DNA of 64,000 nt from Anisodus tanguticus (taxonomy: Eukaryota; Streptophyta; Magnoliopsida; Solanales; Solanaceae): the NCBI GenBank assembly GCA_034509755.1, contig CM067556.1:44314045-44378044 (forward strand), read 5' to 3'. Position numbers and translations under genes: made by a program. Every line of letters begins with the position of its first letter. Position 1 is the stretch's first letter. Positions 10,150 to 23,156 of this stretch are shown in pieces. The notes under the pieces were generated by a model. The model saw only the letters and a list, made by a program, of their open reading frames with translations. It made no database searches and was not told the DNA's origin.

Positions 10150-10990
10150 GTCAATGGAGCTGCAATGGAGGAAAAACCCTCTACAAATCATCTATAATAT
10201 CCCGCTAGACCCAAGAAACTCTTAATATCTGAAGCAGAAGTGGGTCTGGGCTAATTCTTAACAACATCGATTTTCTGAAAGTCAACCTGGACGCCCTCGT
10301 CTGAAATCACATGGCCTAAGAATGCCAATGACTTTAGCCAAAATTCACACTTGGAAAATTTCACATAAAGCTCGCGGTCCTGAAGTGTCCGCAATACAAT
10401 TCTGAGATGTTCTGCATGATCAGCCTCACTACGAGAATAGACTAAGATATCATCAATGAAGACAATGATGAAAAGATCAAGATAAGGCTTGAAGACCCTG
10501 TTCATAAGATCCATAAAAGTAGTTGGGGCATTCGTCAATCCGAACGACGTGAGACGAATGCGATTTTTGGAATATCAACTTCCTTAACCTAAAGCTAATG
10601 GTACCCTGATCTAAGATCAATCTTGGAATAACACTGAGCACCTTGGAGTTGATCAAATAATTCATCGATTCAGGGAAGACGATATTTGTTCTTAATGGTA
10701 ACCTTGTTCAACTGCCGGTAGTCAATGCACATACGCAGAGACCCATCTTTCATTCGAACAAATAGAATTGGTGCACCCTATGGTGAGACACTTGGTCTAA
10801 TAAATCCCTTATCAAGAAGGTCTTTCAACTGGGCCTTTAGCTCTCTTAACTCTGTTGGAGCCATTCTGTATGGCGGAATAAATATCGGCTTGGTGCCGGG
10901 AAATAGATTGGTTCTGAACTCAATCTCCCTATCGGGAGGAACTCGGAGAAGATATTCAAGAAAGGAAATAAATAGATGGTAAATCTACTC
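10150..10990 (-). pseudogene. A1 element: reverse transcriptase remnant (catalytic FIDD kept)
   Basis: The minus strand reads the finger/palm region (…IDELFDQLQGAQCYSKIDL near 10610-10690), then a shifted frame with NAPTTFMDLMNRVF and the catalytic IIVFIDDILVYS (the two Asp codons at 10449-10454), then the thumb-side FLGHVISDEGV block ending near 10255. Frame shifts and stops separate the blocks. It is the only RT in the window with the catalytic Asp-Asp pair. Confidence 0.85.
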
Positions 10991-11149
10991 CTTGGATATC
11001 ATCTTTCTGGCCTTAAGATAGGAAATAAATCTACGCATGGGTGCTACTGAATTACTCTTCCACTATATGACTGGCTCACCTGTAAATTCAAACTTTACAA
11101 TTCTGGTTCTACAGTCCACTGTGGCATAACATGAGAACAATCAATCCAT

Positions 11150-11700
11150 ACCCATGATTACATCGAAGTATACCATTATAACTCTACTAAATCGGCTACG
11201 GTAATGTGATGATAGATTTTAACTTGAAAACCCATAAATACCAACCTGGCTATAACTGACTCACTAAATGGGGTGGATACCTCGAAGGGTTCATGTAAAT
11301 TTTCTGGTTCTATCTCGTTTCATAGCAACAAAAAAAGTTACATATGACAGGGTGAATCCATAAGGGCATAAACATCGAAAGTGAAAATGGTTAATATACC
11401 TTTGACCACATCTGCATGGGCTTCTGTATCCGGACAACCTGATAATACATACAAATGGTTTGGACCTCTACATGTATTACCGAACATAGCTGGACCACGC
11501 CTTGATTGGGCCTGAGAATTATGAGCGACTATAGAATTTGCGGGCCGAGCCACATTACCTCATGTACCCTGCCTCGCTGATGGGCAGTCTCACTGAAAAC
11601 GACCTCATTGGCCACACCCAAAATAGACGTCCATACCGAGGTGACACTCCCTTGGGTGCCTCTTACCATACTTAGCACAAACTGAGTTACTGAAATAACT
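11150..11700 (-). pseudogene. A1 element: gag zinc knuckle and protease remnant
   Basis: Near 11580-11690 the minus strand gives a degenerate CCHC knuckle (CAKYGKRHPRECHLG…YFGCGQ…DCPS). The frame 11553-11338 then reads into the protease start (TFDVYALMDS), where the usual D-S/T-G active site is disrupted after the Asp. Protease-like text continues to about 11150 in broken frames. Confidence 0.65.
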
Positions 11701-11829
11701 TTGACCCACACTGGCCTGTGACTGGGAGCCTGATGCTCTGAAGTTCTGCTTCCTATTATCATTCCTAAACTTTGAGGCTGGGGTACTAGCTGAAGATGGA
11801 GCAAGCTCGGATGACCTGTTCTTGAAGTA

Positions 11830-12715
11830 CTATCTGCCTCCACCTCCCCCATGACTGAAGTGTCCTGAAGACTTGACTCTTATATTAAGCTCCATGTCCT
11901 TTCCTTTCTGCAAGGCTTCCTCTTTCTTCAACCTGCTCTCATTACCCTGTACGAAAGCAACCATCTTTGTAATAGTTATCTCCCTGTTTTGAGCTGTGAT
12001 ATTAGTTGCATAGTACAAATAGGGATTAAGACCATACATGAAACGTCTAATTCTGGCCCTCATGTCGGAAACCATATTCGGAGCATACTTTGCCAAAGAG
12101 ACAAACTGAAGGTTGTACTCTTGCACACTTCTGCCATTTTTCTTAAGCTTTTCAAATTCCACAGCCTTTGCCTATATGACCTTTATTGGCAGAAAATACT
12201 CAATGAAGGCATCTGCAAACTCATCCCAAGTCGCTGGAGGTGCATCTTTCCCGCGGGATTGCTCTCATGACTCATACCAAAGGTTTGCAATATCCTGCAA
12301 CTGATAAACTCCAAAATCTGCTACCTCTACCTCAGTAACATGCATAACACAAAAGACTTTCTGAAGCCCATCAATGAAATTCTGAGGATCCTCGGTCTTA
12401 CTTGACCTTGTGAACACCGGAGGGTCCATATGAAGAAACTCACGAGTACTAAAACTGGATGACTCCCCATTAGTTCCGTGCTTAGAGCCGTTCCTTGTCG
12501 TTGGACTTGAACAACCACAAGCTGGGTGAGCAGCTGAATGTCTCCCTTAACATCTGAATCAAAGAACTGGGTGGCGAAACTGGGATCTCCGTAGGCCCTG
12601 TGGTATTGGGTAGGGGCGTTGTACCCAAATTGGCTCCTTGAACCTGAGCATCCTTCTCACGAGCATCATTAGTAGCAGTCGTCTTGCTGGTAGTTGATTT
12701 TCTATTCGCATGCAT
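11830..12715 (-). pseudogene. A1 element: gag (capsid) remnant
   Basis: A gag-type start codon at 12715 (Met-His-Ala-Asn-Arg) begins a low-complexity N-terminus. The retrotransposon gag core follows in two frames: FLHMDPPVFTRSSKTEDPQNFID…, then, at 12162-11830, a 110-residue piece with FEKLKKNGRSVQEYNLQFVSLAKYAP and RIRRFMYGLNPYL. The core normally assembles virus-like particles in the cytoplasm. At least two stops or frameshifts interrupt it. Confidence 0.8.
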
Positions 12716-12916
12716 TTTTTTAAAATACGTAATACGCACGAGTTAGAAAGATATCCTGAGGGTATATCTCTAACTGCACGATCTATAGTATGAAAGAAGT
12801 GAGAAAATCCTAGATGTCTTGGTGGTCAACTATTTATATGTATGGGGCCCTCACACACATAAAAGTGACCTCACTGGACACGATTTTATAGACTCCCTAA
12901 GACACTTGAACCTAGT

Positions 12917-12928
12917 GCTCTGATACCA
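12917..12928 (-). promoter_or_regulatory. primer binding site of A1 (initiator tRNA-Met)
   Basis: The minus strand reads TGGTATCAGAGC, complementary to the 3' end of plant initiator tRNA-Met, 5 bp inside the LTR end at 12934. This fixes element orientation (minus) and identifies 12934-14774 as its 5' LTR. Confidence 0.9.
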
Positions 12929-12933
12929 AGCTT

Positions 12934-14774
12934 TGTCACGCCCTGAACCATGGCCTAGGTGCAACACAACACTCAGTGCCTTATTGCATATGACCAAGCG
13001 AACCATATGACTTGCTTGTCAACATGGGCATCAAAACGCGCTAAAGAAATGATTTAAAACATTTAAAACATGATATTGAAATAACAATCTGAAAATACAA
13101 TAGTGGAATCATATGAGTAAAACATGATAAGTATAACAATACTGATGATATGACTGACATGACAAGATACTAGACTAGTCTATGAAACCTCTATAACATA
13201 AGTCTGCAAAATTATTTACCAGGACAAGACCCTGGCATACCTTTGCTAATAAAATATAATCATAAAATAACTAGACTGGTAATCCTGAATGAGATGGTGC
13301 TCACCGAAATAGCTAATACTGAAGCAGTCATACCTAACATATCTGTCTCCCTGAAACTCGGCACCTGAACCGTCAAGTGCAGGCCCCATGAAAATGGATG
13401 CTAGTACATTTGAATTGTATCATATATAAAGCAACTGAAAGAATAAGCAGGCACACAAAATAATAGAAACATGAACTGAAACTAAAAACATGAACATGAC
13501 TATAATAACATGAGTAAAAATCTGAAAACTGTATATCTATATATCTTTGGGAGAGCATTAGCAAAACCGACATGAACCACCACCACACATGAACGTGAAG
13601 TATGATCTCTGTTCGATTAGATAAGCCATCTCGTCCTTTGCCGGAGTATGAGATATAAACATAAATATAATGGATCAAATAAATAATCTGAAGGTATCGT
13701 GTTCTGGCGGAGCGACCCTTATCCTACGTTGGCATACATAGTTTCAGGCTATCTAAACCTTCTCGGTAATCCGTGCAACTCCCAAAAATATGTACTTGAA
13801 AATAGTTGGCTTGAAAGCCCATGAATTACATGAAATAACTTGAAATCATAACTTGTGAATTTATAATTTAGCATATGAAGAAATACATAATATAACTTGT
13901 CTAAATCATGAGAAACATATATGACTTCATGAAATTGAGTGATAATGGTCATAACTTATATTTAAGAACTCAAGAAAATCAAGACATGGGTTCATGAATT
14001 ACGGACGGGTTCATGATAGTCACAATATCATATCATGAATGTAAGTAATGAAGTCAAGACATAACATGGAATATAATTATGCATGTATAGATGGATTATC
14101 ATGAACTTAAATAAAACCCTAGGTTATGGAAATTCATGGTTTCATGGAGAACTGTGGTATGGGGAAGAACAATGACGTTCCCACGTGTAGATAGAAGCTC
14201 TACATACCTTAACAGCTCCAAAACGTGTCTTTAATGTATGAACTTGGAAGAAAGAACCCAAAGCTTGAACTTTAATTCCTTGAGTTGGGTTTTCTTGAAA
14301 ACCCTAGGTTAGAAATTGTGAATTTCGCTTAGGAATTGATAGTAATAGATTAGAATCACATGGAAATACATGGAAAGGACTTACCTTGGTGTAGGAGATG
14401 GTTGGGAAGAGAGAACCTTCATTCTAAGGCTTGGGAATTGTGAAAATTGATTTTTAGAATAAAGTCACAAATTTATACTGTTTGTTGTCGGAAGAAATTT
14501 TTTAGAGAGTTATAAAACTGGAGTTCTGGGACGGTGGAGATTGATGGGCCATCAATAATTTGACGATCCGTAGAATTTACAGTATGGCCATCTATTTGAA
14601 AAGTGAAAATGACGGTTCGTTTAACGGGCTGTAAAATATTTTACAGATCGTATAATTTGCCGTCAAATTCCATTTGCAGAACTGAACCTAGTTTTTCAAC
14701 TTAAACTCTTCGTTTTGGTTTCCTACACTCGTGGATCATGAACGAGGCTTACTTTGAAGGTACGAGGTGTTACA
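12934..14774 (-). mobile_element. 5' LTR of the A1 element (Tekay/Del-like)
   Basis: On the minus strand it starts TGTAACACCTCGTAC and ends CAGGGCGTGACA (1841 bp). It matches the LTRs at 23157 and 28832 in shared blocks (GAACCATGGCCTAGG at the end, TGGATCATGAACGAGGC near the start). It carries one copy of an 80-bp subrepeat that is multiplied in the other copies. On its right it abuts family D leader sequence, so it inserted there. Confidence 0.88.
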
Positions 14775-14980
14775 CCTACCATCTGGGGGAGAATAAGAAG
14801 ACAAGGTGAGATACCAATTTGATAAAGTTATCACGAAAGGAATGAAAGAAGTGAAGTTTCTTAAATGTCCCATAGCCTCTCGAAGATAAGTACAGACGTC
14901 TCCCTACAAATCCGCAACACTCTACCAGAACTTGCTCTTGTACTCGTGAGACCGATAATCTAAAGATTTGATACCAACTT
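14775..14980 (-). mobile_element. family D 5' internal remnant with PBS, cut by A1
   Basis: On the minus strand, right after the D LTR end, comes a PBS-like TGGTATCAAATC (14965-14976). The leader that follows matches the one after the D LTR at 22821 (…GTCTGTACTTATCTTCGAGAGGCTATG…AGATGGT). It breaks at 14774, where the A1 LTR begins. Confidence 0.75.
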
Positions 14981-17550
14981 TGTCATGACCCCTTTCGGGA
15001 GTCATGGTCGCACCTACATTATCCCTCTCGGTAGACGAACCACTTCCAACCCAATCAATATAAGAAAAACTTAAGGCGGAAAAAGAAATAATTAAAACTA
15101 AAATTGTCTTTCCATATATATAAATAGTCATAAAATACTAAATACCTAATTATTACACTTCCCAAAGATCGGGTCTAGTCAGTACAAAAGCTACTACATA
15201 AGCGGAATATAAATGTCTGAAACTGTCTCAATGGTGGAAAACAAAGATAGAAGTAAGGAATGCAGAGTCAAGGGTTGTTGAAGAAACACAGTCTCACCCC
15301 AAAATCTCTGGTCCATAGCCTCGGACGTCAGCCACAAGGTCCGGCACTAGTAGACGGCGTTGTATCTGCATCCCAAAAGAATACAAGAAGTGTAGTATGA
15401 GTACACATTGTACCCCCGTAAGCATCATAGGCCGACTACGACGGATTGCATATAACAGATATAAAAATCGAGTTGACACACAAGTATCCCTAAACTACAC
15501 AGTCTTTGTTAAGCACATAAGTCTCCTTTACATAACAATTATCGTTCAACACTTAAGTCATCCCAGAACATAGAAGTTACTAACCAACACATAATCACCT
15601 CAACATAGAAGTTCCAATTAAACACAATTCTCATGAATATTATGAATGTTAATGAACTTTATGCATAAATGAAATGGTACCTCTTAATAACCTGGTATAC
15701 ACATACCACAGTATGTCGCCTCGTAGTCATAACTCATAGGTGACTTCGTGAGTCCACCGCTCACAACCAATCGGAATGATCCATCAGACTTTCTAGATCA
15801 TCAATCACGGACTCATTTGTCGAGCCATATCAATTCATTCACCCTAGTATCCAAATAATCTCATAACATAGTATCTTTTACCTTCGTTTCCAAATCTCAT
15901 CGGACAAACAACATTCTATAACCAACTTCATTCCAATACTAGGATAATATGAGTGTATGAATGCAACGGTAAAAAGTAAGTAATCATGAAGTATGAGATG
16001 AAGTCATGTTCAAGAGATGATAAACACATGCCTCAATATCATCAATAACACACAATTCCACGTAATTAGTCTTTTCATATTAGGAGGCATATAGTGATGA
16101 GTAATTCAATCAACAATCACAAATAAGATCAATCATAACGACAAGCCCACATAACAACAGTTGGGATCAACCAAAGTATGATCCCCCCAAAGCATAATAT
16201 ACTGATACCCTCCCAAGCGCTCATCACAGTCACTACCCCTCAATAGTTATATAAACTACATGTATCTATCCGAATCTAATAGAGAAAATCGTAGCCTACC
16301 TCTCAGCCGAACAGGTGCCACGAACTAATCCCAAGGAAAGGCCTTTCCCTTACATAGTGCCTCCGAACGTTTGTAGTCTATACTCATAGATTTTACGTTA
16401 ATTAAGTACATACATAAATATAAGACCTTTAAAAAGAACCGAATACCCGACTCCCAAAGCGATCCCGTGCCCACAAGGATAAAATTGTAACTTTAATATC
16501 ATAATAGCATATTCGCAGTCTAATTAGTCATATCCTTAAGTTTGAGGGTCAACTAATCTCAATTAGGCCTTCAATTTCACTTTGAACCTAAAATCCCCAA
16601 ACTAGAAGAACCCTAATTTTTATTTGAAAAATCATGGATTAAATTAGCAATTCAAGCTTAGCAATAGGTTTCCCAATCATTAACAATCTCTAATCTGAAG
16701 TATTAATCATTAAAGGCCTAAAATTGTCAACCAATTTCATTAATCTAACCCTCTTAACTTTAAACATAAACCCTAGGTTTCTATCCCCAAATCACGGTAT
16801 AGACCCTATATTTAAGCAAAGGAATCATAAATAGATTATTAAAATAAGATAAAATTCCTACACCAAGAATGGAATGAATGGAAAGCCTTGAATTCCTCTC
16901 CAAACCGAACTTAGAGTTGTGAAAGTGAGAAGTGAGAAATAAATTCGGACATGGGGTCAGTTATTGTTTTCTGATTCAGCGATCCCGCTCATGTGGAACT
17001 TCCCTCATAGGAGCCGTATCGCTTCTACAGAAATAGGTTTGCAGAAGCGGCCCCAACTTAAGTTACCAAAGAGCGCAGATGCAGCCCTTTCCAATATCAT
17101 TGAAGCTCGCATTTGCGGTCAAACTTCCACAGAAGCGGCTCCACGGGTGCATCTATCATACCACTGGTGTGATTACACTAGCAATAGCAGTAGTAGCAAA
17201 AAACAATAAACTTCCATCTAACACCTGAAACTCACCCGAGACCTCCCGAACACAAACCAAATATGCTACCCAAGTGTAAACAATTATACGAACTTGCTCG
17301 CGCACATGGAATACTCATTCGACAATGCTAAGACACACTTTTCTACTAATTTTCCAACATTTTCTCAAACTTCACGAATTGGCAAATAAGGACTCAAAAC
17401 ACAACTGAATGCCTTGAGAAGTGAATCAAGGACTTGACTAAGTCATAAATGGTGTTTCGGACCTACTGGAAGCAACGACACTCGAAAATGAACCCGTATA
17501 CTCAAAAGTCAATTTTGGGTCAACTCTTTCCATTTAAGAAACTTGTAGAA
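14981..17550 (-). mobile_element. family D LTR, minus orientation, first ~170 bp missing
   Basis: The minus strand ends ACTCCCGAAAGGGGTCATGACA, equivalent to the end of the plus-strand D LTR (…GGGTTGTGACA at 22820). Similarity continues through blocks such as ATTTATGACTTA.TCAAGTC up to about 17550, where the tandem repeat array begins. The TGTAACGACCC start is absent. The open frames at 15294 and 16964 lie in LTR text and are not genes. Confidence 0.8.
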
Positions 17551-17560
17551 GACTGGAGTA

Positions 17561-19992
17561 CAGTTTGATACCAGTGTTGTAACGTATATCATTGCCTCAT
17601 TAGTATTATTTATTTTTCTCACAAACATATGAATAACGTATTATATAAGGACAAGGAACTATATACACCTAACTTATACAGACTTCAATCCAATTCGTGT
17701 TGAAAACACTTGTGAATTTGTTGTTGACAAACGATGATGTGAACAATATAGGTATATCACAACTAATATTAGTTCATTTATAACTAAAATCCTCTAGAGG
17801 GTGAAACATAACTAACATTCAATGAAGAAATGATCATTTATAAAAATTGAGTATATTTTTATAGATGTGTCGCAAAAATTTGAATGCATTTTTCACAGAG
17901 TTCTATATTGTCCGAAAATCACATAAAATTTGAATCACCCTAATTAAAGTTAAAAAAAATATTATTCTATTAAGGTTTTTATGAGTTATTGGCCTATATT
18001 TAATTTAATTTACTGTAAATAGAATCAATATATTATTTTCATAAACTTTATATAAGTGAAATATATTTATAGATAATATTTATTTGATTATTAAAAAAAT
18101 AATATTCATTAATAAGGAGTACACGTGCAATGCATGTGTCCAAAGACTAGTTTTTGAATAAGAATGTCTTAGTAATTTGGTGTTATAAAATATCAAAGAA
18201 AGCCCCTCTGCTTTGGTTAGTACAACAACAACATACTCAGTATATTCCCACAAGTAGGATTCAGAGAAAGTAGAGTATACACAGACTTTACCCCTACCTC
18301 GTAGTAAGGGTAATAATTTCTTTAATTTTCTCCTAGTTTTTTTTTCCGAAAGAAATATTAAAGGAAGCACTTTTTTCTGTTTAAGAATAAAAGAGTAGAG
18401 TACAGTTTGATATCAATGTTGTAACGTAAGTCAATGCCTCATCAATATAATTTATTTTTTCATAAACATATGAGTGACGTAATATATATGGACAATACAC
18501 TAATTACATCTGACTTATAAAGATTATAATCGAACTCGTGTTGAAAACACTTGTGAATTTGTTGATGACAAAAGGTGATGTGAACAATATAGGTATATCG
18601 CCACCAAGCTTAGTTTATTTATAAATAAAAACCTCTAGAGAGTGAAACATAACTAAGATTCGATGAAGAAATGTTATTCTATAATAATTGAGTTTATTTT
18701 CTTAGATGCGTAACAAAACATTGAATGCAGTTTTCAACAAATTTGAATCACCCTAATTAAAATCAACAAATATTCCCTTATTAAGGTCTTATATGAGTTA
18801 TTGAACTATATTTAATTTAATTTACTGTATATAGATTCAATATATTATTTCCATAAACTTTATATAAGTGAAATATATTTGTAGATAATTTTTATTTGAT
18901 TATGAAAATATTATATTAGTTAATAAGGAGTACATGTGCAACACATGTGTCCAAAGACTAATATTTGAATAACATTTTGAAAATATTAAAAAAAGCCCCT
19001 CTGCTTTGGTTAGTACAACAATACCATACCAAGTGTATTCCCACAAGTAGGGTCGGGGAAAAGTAGAGTATACATAGACCTTACCCCTACCTCGTGGTAA
19101 GGGTAGTAATTTTTTTAATTTTCTTTTAGTGTTTTATCCTAATGAAATATTAAAGACATCGCTTTTTGTTTTTGTGTAAGAATAGAAGAGTAGATTGAGG
19201 TTTGATATCAGTGTTGTAACGTAAGTCATTGCCTCATCAGTATAATTTTTTTCCTCTTAAATAAATCTGACTTATAAAGACTTCAATCCAATTCGTGTTG
19301 GAAACACTTGTGAATTTGTTGCTGACAAACGATGATGTGAACAATATAGGTATATTTCCACCGAGCATAGTTCATTTATAACTAAAAACCTCTAGAGAGT
19401 GAAACATAACTAACATTCAATGAATAAATTTCCTTTTATAACAATTGATTATATTTTTTTAGATGTGTCACAAAAAATTGAATGCATTTTTCACAGAGTT
19501 CTATCTTGTCCAAAAATTACATAAAATTTGAATCATCATAATTAAAGTCAACAAACATTTCCCTATTAAGGTCTTGTATGAGTTATTGACCTATATTTAA
19601 TATAAATTCCTGTAAATAGAATCAATATATTATTTCCTTAAAATTTATATAAGTGAAATATAATTATTTATAATATTTATTTGATTATTAAAAAATTATA
19701 TTCAGTAATAAGGAGTACACGTGAAACACACGTGTCCAAAGACTAGTTTTTGAATAAGAATGTCTTAGAAGGTGTCTGAAAATATTAAAGAAAGTCCCTC
19801 TTCTTTGGTTAGTACATGTTAAGTATATTCCCACAAGAATACGCAGACCTTACCCCCACCTTGTGGTAATGATAGTAATTTCTTCAATTTCCTTTTAGTT
19901 TATTTTCCTAAAGAAATATTAAAGGTAGTGTTTTTTTTCTGTGTAAGAATACAAGAGTGGAGAAGAACTTGATATCAGTGTTGTAATGTAAG
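17561..19992. repeat. tandem array of three ~0.8-kb units
   Basis: Units begin at the phrase TTTGATA(C/T)CA at 17564, 18406 and 19201, with a fourth start at 19968. The periods are 842, 795 and 767 bp. Shared blocks in order: TGTTGTAACGTA…CATTGCCTCAT, GTGTTGAAAACACTTGTGAA, AACAATATAGGTATAT, CCTCTAGAG.GTGAAACATAAC, ATAAGGAGTACA.GTG, and a block CCCCTCTGCTTTGGTTAGTAC followed by TTCCCACAAGTAGG…CTTACCCC.ACCT. The last block resembles the 3' part of an Au-type SINE. No coding capacity. The array is cut on the right by the D LTR at 19993. Confidence 0.9.
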
Positions 19993-22820
19993 TGTAACGA
20001 CCCTTGCGGTCGTTTTTAGCTAAAGACCCTTATTTTACTGTATTGCCCTTCCTGTAGACTCTATGTGAGGTTGTGATATACATGGATAGGTTACACGGAT
20101 CCCGAGGTTCATTTACGTGAATTTCAGATGAAAAACCCAAATGAAGAATCTTAGTGTTGAGTAGTTTGACTCAAAGTTAACTTTTGAGTACATGGGTTTA
20201 TTTCCAAATTCCGTCACCTCCTGTAGCCTCGGAAGGTCATTTATGACTTAATCAAGTCATTGGTTCACCTCCCGAGGCAATTGGATGTACTTTGTGGCCT
20301 TATTTGTGAAATCGTGATATTTAGTTATTTTGGGTAATTATTTAGAAAAGTATGTCTTACCTCGGTTAAATGAGAAATCTGAGGGCGCGAGTGAGTCTAT
20401 AGCACCATTTACCTTGGGAAAGCATGACTGGTTTGTGTTCGGGGGTCTCGGGAGTGTTTGGGGTTGTTGGTGGAAGCTAGTATAAAATCTCATGTTGCTG
20501 GTGTCTAGTGGTCGCACCAGCGGATGGTTGTCTGACCCTATGTGTCAGCCTCTGCTGAGGTTGGCTCGCGGATTTGGGACTAGAGAACATGTTGAGTTTC
20601 CGCCCATGCAGAGATTTCCTTGCAGAGGCGAACGCATCTTTGAGGATTATTGTCCGCTTCTGCGCTGAGGTAAGGTGTCAAGTGACTGCACCCCCGTTTT
20701 TTAAATGCCTAGGTTGAATTCACTTTCCCAACGTCTTATCTCTATTTTAGAGCTTACTTGGGGAAGATTTCTTGAGGAGTTCTATTTGGTTCATCATCTA
20801 AGGTATAATTTCATCCCTACTTGATCATTGTTATCTTTTAATTCCTAATCTAGACTTTATTTGGGGGAAATAAGTTCTTAAGTTACGTGGCATAATAAGA
20901 GAGTAGAAGCTTTGATTTGAGGGTATAATATTGCTTAGATGATCTTGATATGGTAAATAAGTATTGAGTAATGGTAGTTGATCGTGCTATAGTGTTTAAT
21001 GTCAACATGGAAACCCTTTTCAATTTGGGGGAAAACCTTGGGTTTGTAAATTTGGGCTTTTCTTAAATCATGCAATTGAAGGTCCAATTGAGCTTAGATT
21101 TCTAATTAACTTAATGATATGATTACCTAGTATGTGTTTACACTATTTGAGTAGTAAAGTTCAAATTTTGACATCGTGGGTCCGGGGTTGGTTTTGGATG
21201 TCTTTGGTAGGATTAAGTACTAAGTCCTTGTATTGTGTATTAGCTTAATAATAACGTATAGTCTATGCATGTTAAACCATGACTATTACGAGGCGCTCCG
21301 AAAGGGGAAGGCGTGGGTAGATGTTTTACGGTTTGTGGCTCATGCTCGGCCTTAAGATAGGCTAAAGTTTCTTTGTATTAGACTCTGATAGAAGTACGTA
21401 TTTAGTTATAAATGTTGAGGGGTATTCGGCGTGTTTGGAGGTCCTACCCAAGCGGTTGTGATGAATATTTGGGTGGTACCGGTTTTGAATTATGATGAAG
21501 GGTGATTTGGAAAATCTGCCTTAAGCCAATTCCGGTTGCCGTTGATTGGGCTTGTCGCCATTATGTGGGCCCGTTGCCATATTTGCTACTATTGTGTTTA
21601 TTCATCATATATGCTTTCGATATGATATCCTGATTGTACTTGAATTATGTGCTATTGAATTCCTGAAAGTATGTGATATTCATCTCTTATACTTGGTTGC
21701 ATCTCATACCTACTAATTTCTTACATTGTATTGTCATTTGCATTCATACACTCATGGTTCTGATGATATTGATATGAGACTGGTAAGGAAATGATGTGGG
21801 TCCATGAAACCGAAAAGGTAAGAACACTTATGTGATGATTGGCAACATTGAGATGATGATGATACGCGGGGGAACAGGTTGCACGCTTGCAACAATTATT
21901 ATTTAGCTAAGAGGTGGGCTCCGTTGAGAAATTTCGGAGGAGTATATGGACTTCGCGGGTCCCCCATGGGTGTCCAATTTATAGAATTTGAACGCTTGTA
22001 TACTGGAGATGAAAGGTACCTAGTATATGCATTGCACTTATATCATACATACATCACATCATTGATTATCTGTTGATGGATTGTGTTGTTGAACTAGTTA
22101 TTGATGAGTTGGTTGAATTCTTGGATAAATAAGGGTTCTTAATTTAACATTTGATAATCGAGATATTGTCATTGAACTCTTCTAAAATTATGATAACTTA
22201 CATGATTATGAAACCTTGTATGAACAACGTGACTTATTTATTTAGTGAACTATTATGTGGAAAATGTGACTTATTTGGATTATTGAACTGTTTAGTCTAT
22301 GATTATTTGGTGTCAACTTGATATTTATCTCTAGTGGCGTATCTTCCATCGTTGTCAGCCTATGATTTATACGGAGGTATGTTGTGTACTCATGCAACAT
22401 TCTTTTTGGATGCAGATGCAACACCTTCCTCCAGTTCAGGACCACGTGGCTGAGTCTGAGTCGGTGGATTGTGAGACTTCAGGGTGAGGTTACTTCCTTA
22501 CAACATACCCTTGGAGGCTCTTATCTTTCCTTATATTTTATTTGATTTGAGAGACATGTTCAGACTTTTAGACTACGTTCCCTTTTCTTTGGCCTATGTA
22601 TTGACAGTTAGATGCTCTTGTATTATTGATCAGATCTATGGGGGTCGTCTTGTGACTATCAGACTTATTTCCTCTTTAATATTATGATAGACATATTTAT
22701 TAAGTATTTTCTTAATTTAGCATTTCTTATTTATATTCCTATTGTCTAATTGGGGAGTGGTTCACCTACCAGTGGGACAAGTTTATGTGCCACCATGATT
22801 CTTCAAAAAGGGTTGTGACA
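19993..22820 (+). mobile_element. family D 5' LTR, plus orientation, apparently complete
   Basis: It starts TGTAACGACCCTTGC and ends AAAGGGTTGTGACA (2828 bp), followed 4 bp later by a perfect initiator-Met PBS. It is the reference copy for the D pieces at 8101 and 14981. It lies in the last unit of the tandem array, so it inserted after the array formed. The short open frames at 21879, 22242 and 22484 are LTR text. Confidence 0.88.
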
Positions 22821-22824
22821 AAGT

Positions 22825-22836
22825 TGGTATCAGAGC
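22825..22836 (+). promoter_or_regulatory. primer binding site of the plus-strand D element
   Basis: TGGTATCAGAGC is a full match to the initiator tRNA-Met complement, directly downstream of the D LTR. Confidence 0.93.
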
Positions 22837-23156
22837 TTTATATTAAACTATCTTAAATACAAGAGTGATGTCTAGTAGAGTCTTGCGGATCGGTGCAGAG
22901 ATGTCCGTACTTATCTTCGAGAGGCTATGAGACATTCAGGAAACTTCGCTTTCTTCATTCCTTTCGTGCTAAGATTAATCAAAATGGTATCTGACCTTTG
23001 TTTCCTATTCTCACACAGATGGTGATGACTTATACCCATGAAGTGAGTAAGGAGGCACATACACTTTCACCTGCAGTGCACGGTCATGGTAGGGATCGAG
23101 GTAGATCCTGAGGAGTTGCACCGATGAGGGGTGGAGCACAGAGAGCCGGTCAGGCT
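22837..23156 (+). mobile_element. D element leader and gag start, truncated
   Basis: Leader text matching 14775-14960 (reverse) is followed near 23020 by a possible gag start (GATGGTGATGACTTATACCC, Met-Val-Met-Thr-Tyr-Thr). A stop follows at about 23110, and the sequence is cut at 23157 by an A-family LTR. The rest of this D element is not in the window. Confidence 0.65.

Noticed and set aside
22825..22836. Initiator tRNA-Met-like words across the window considered as tRNA genes
   Set aside because: Each is only the 12-nt primer site next to an LTR; no tRNA body or A/B boxes follow.
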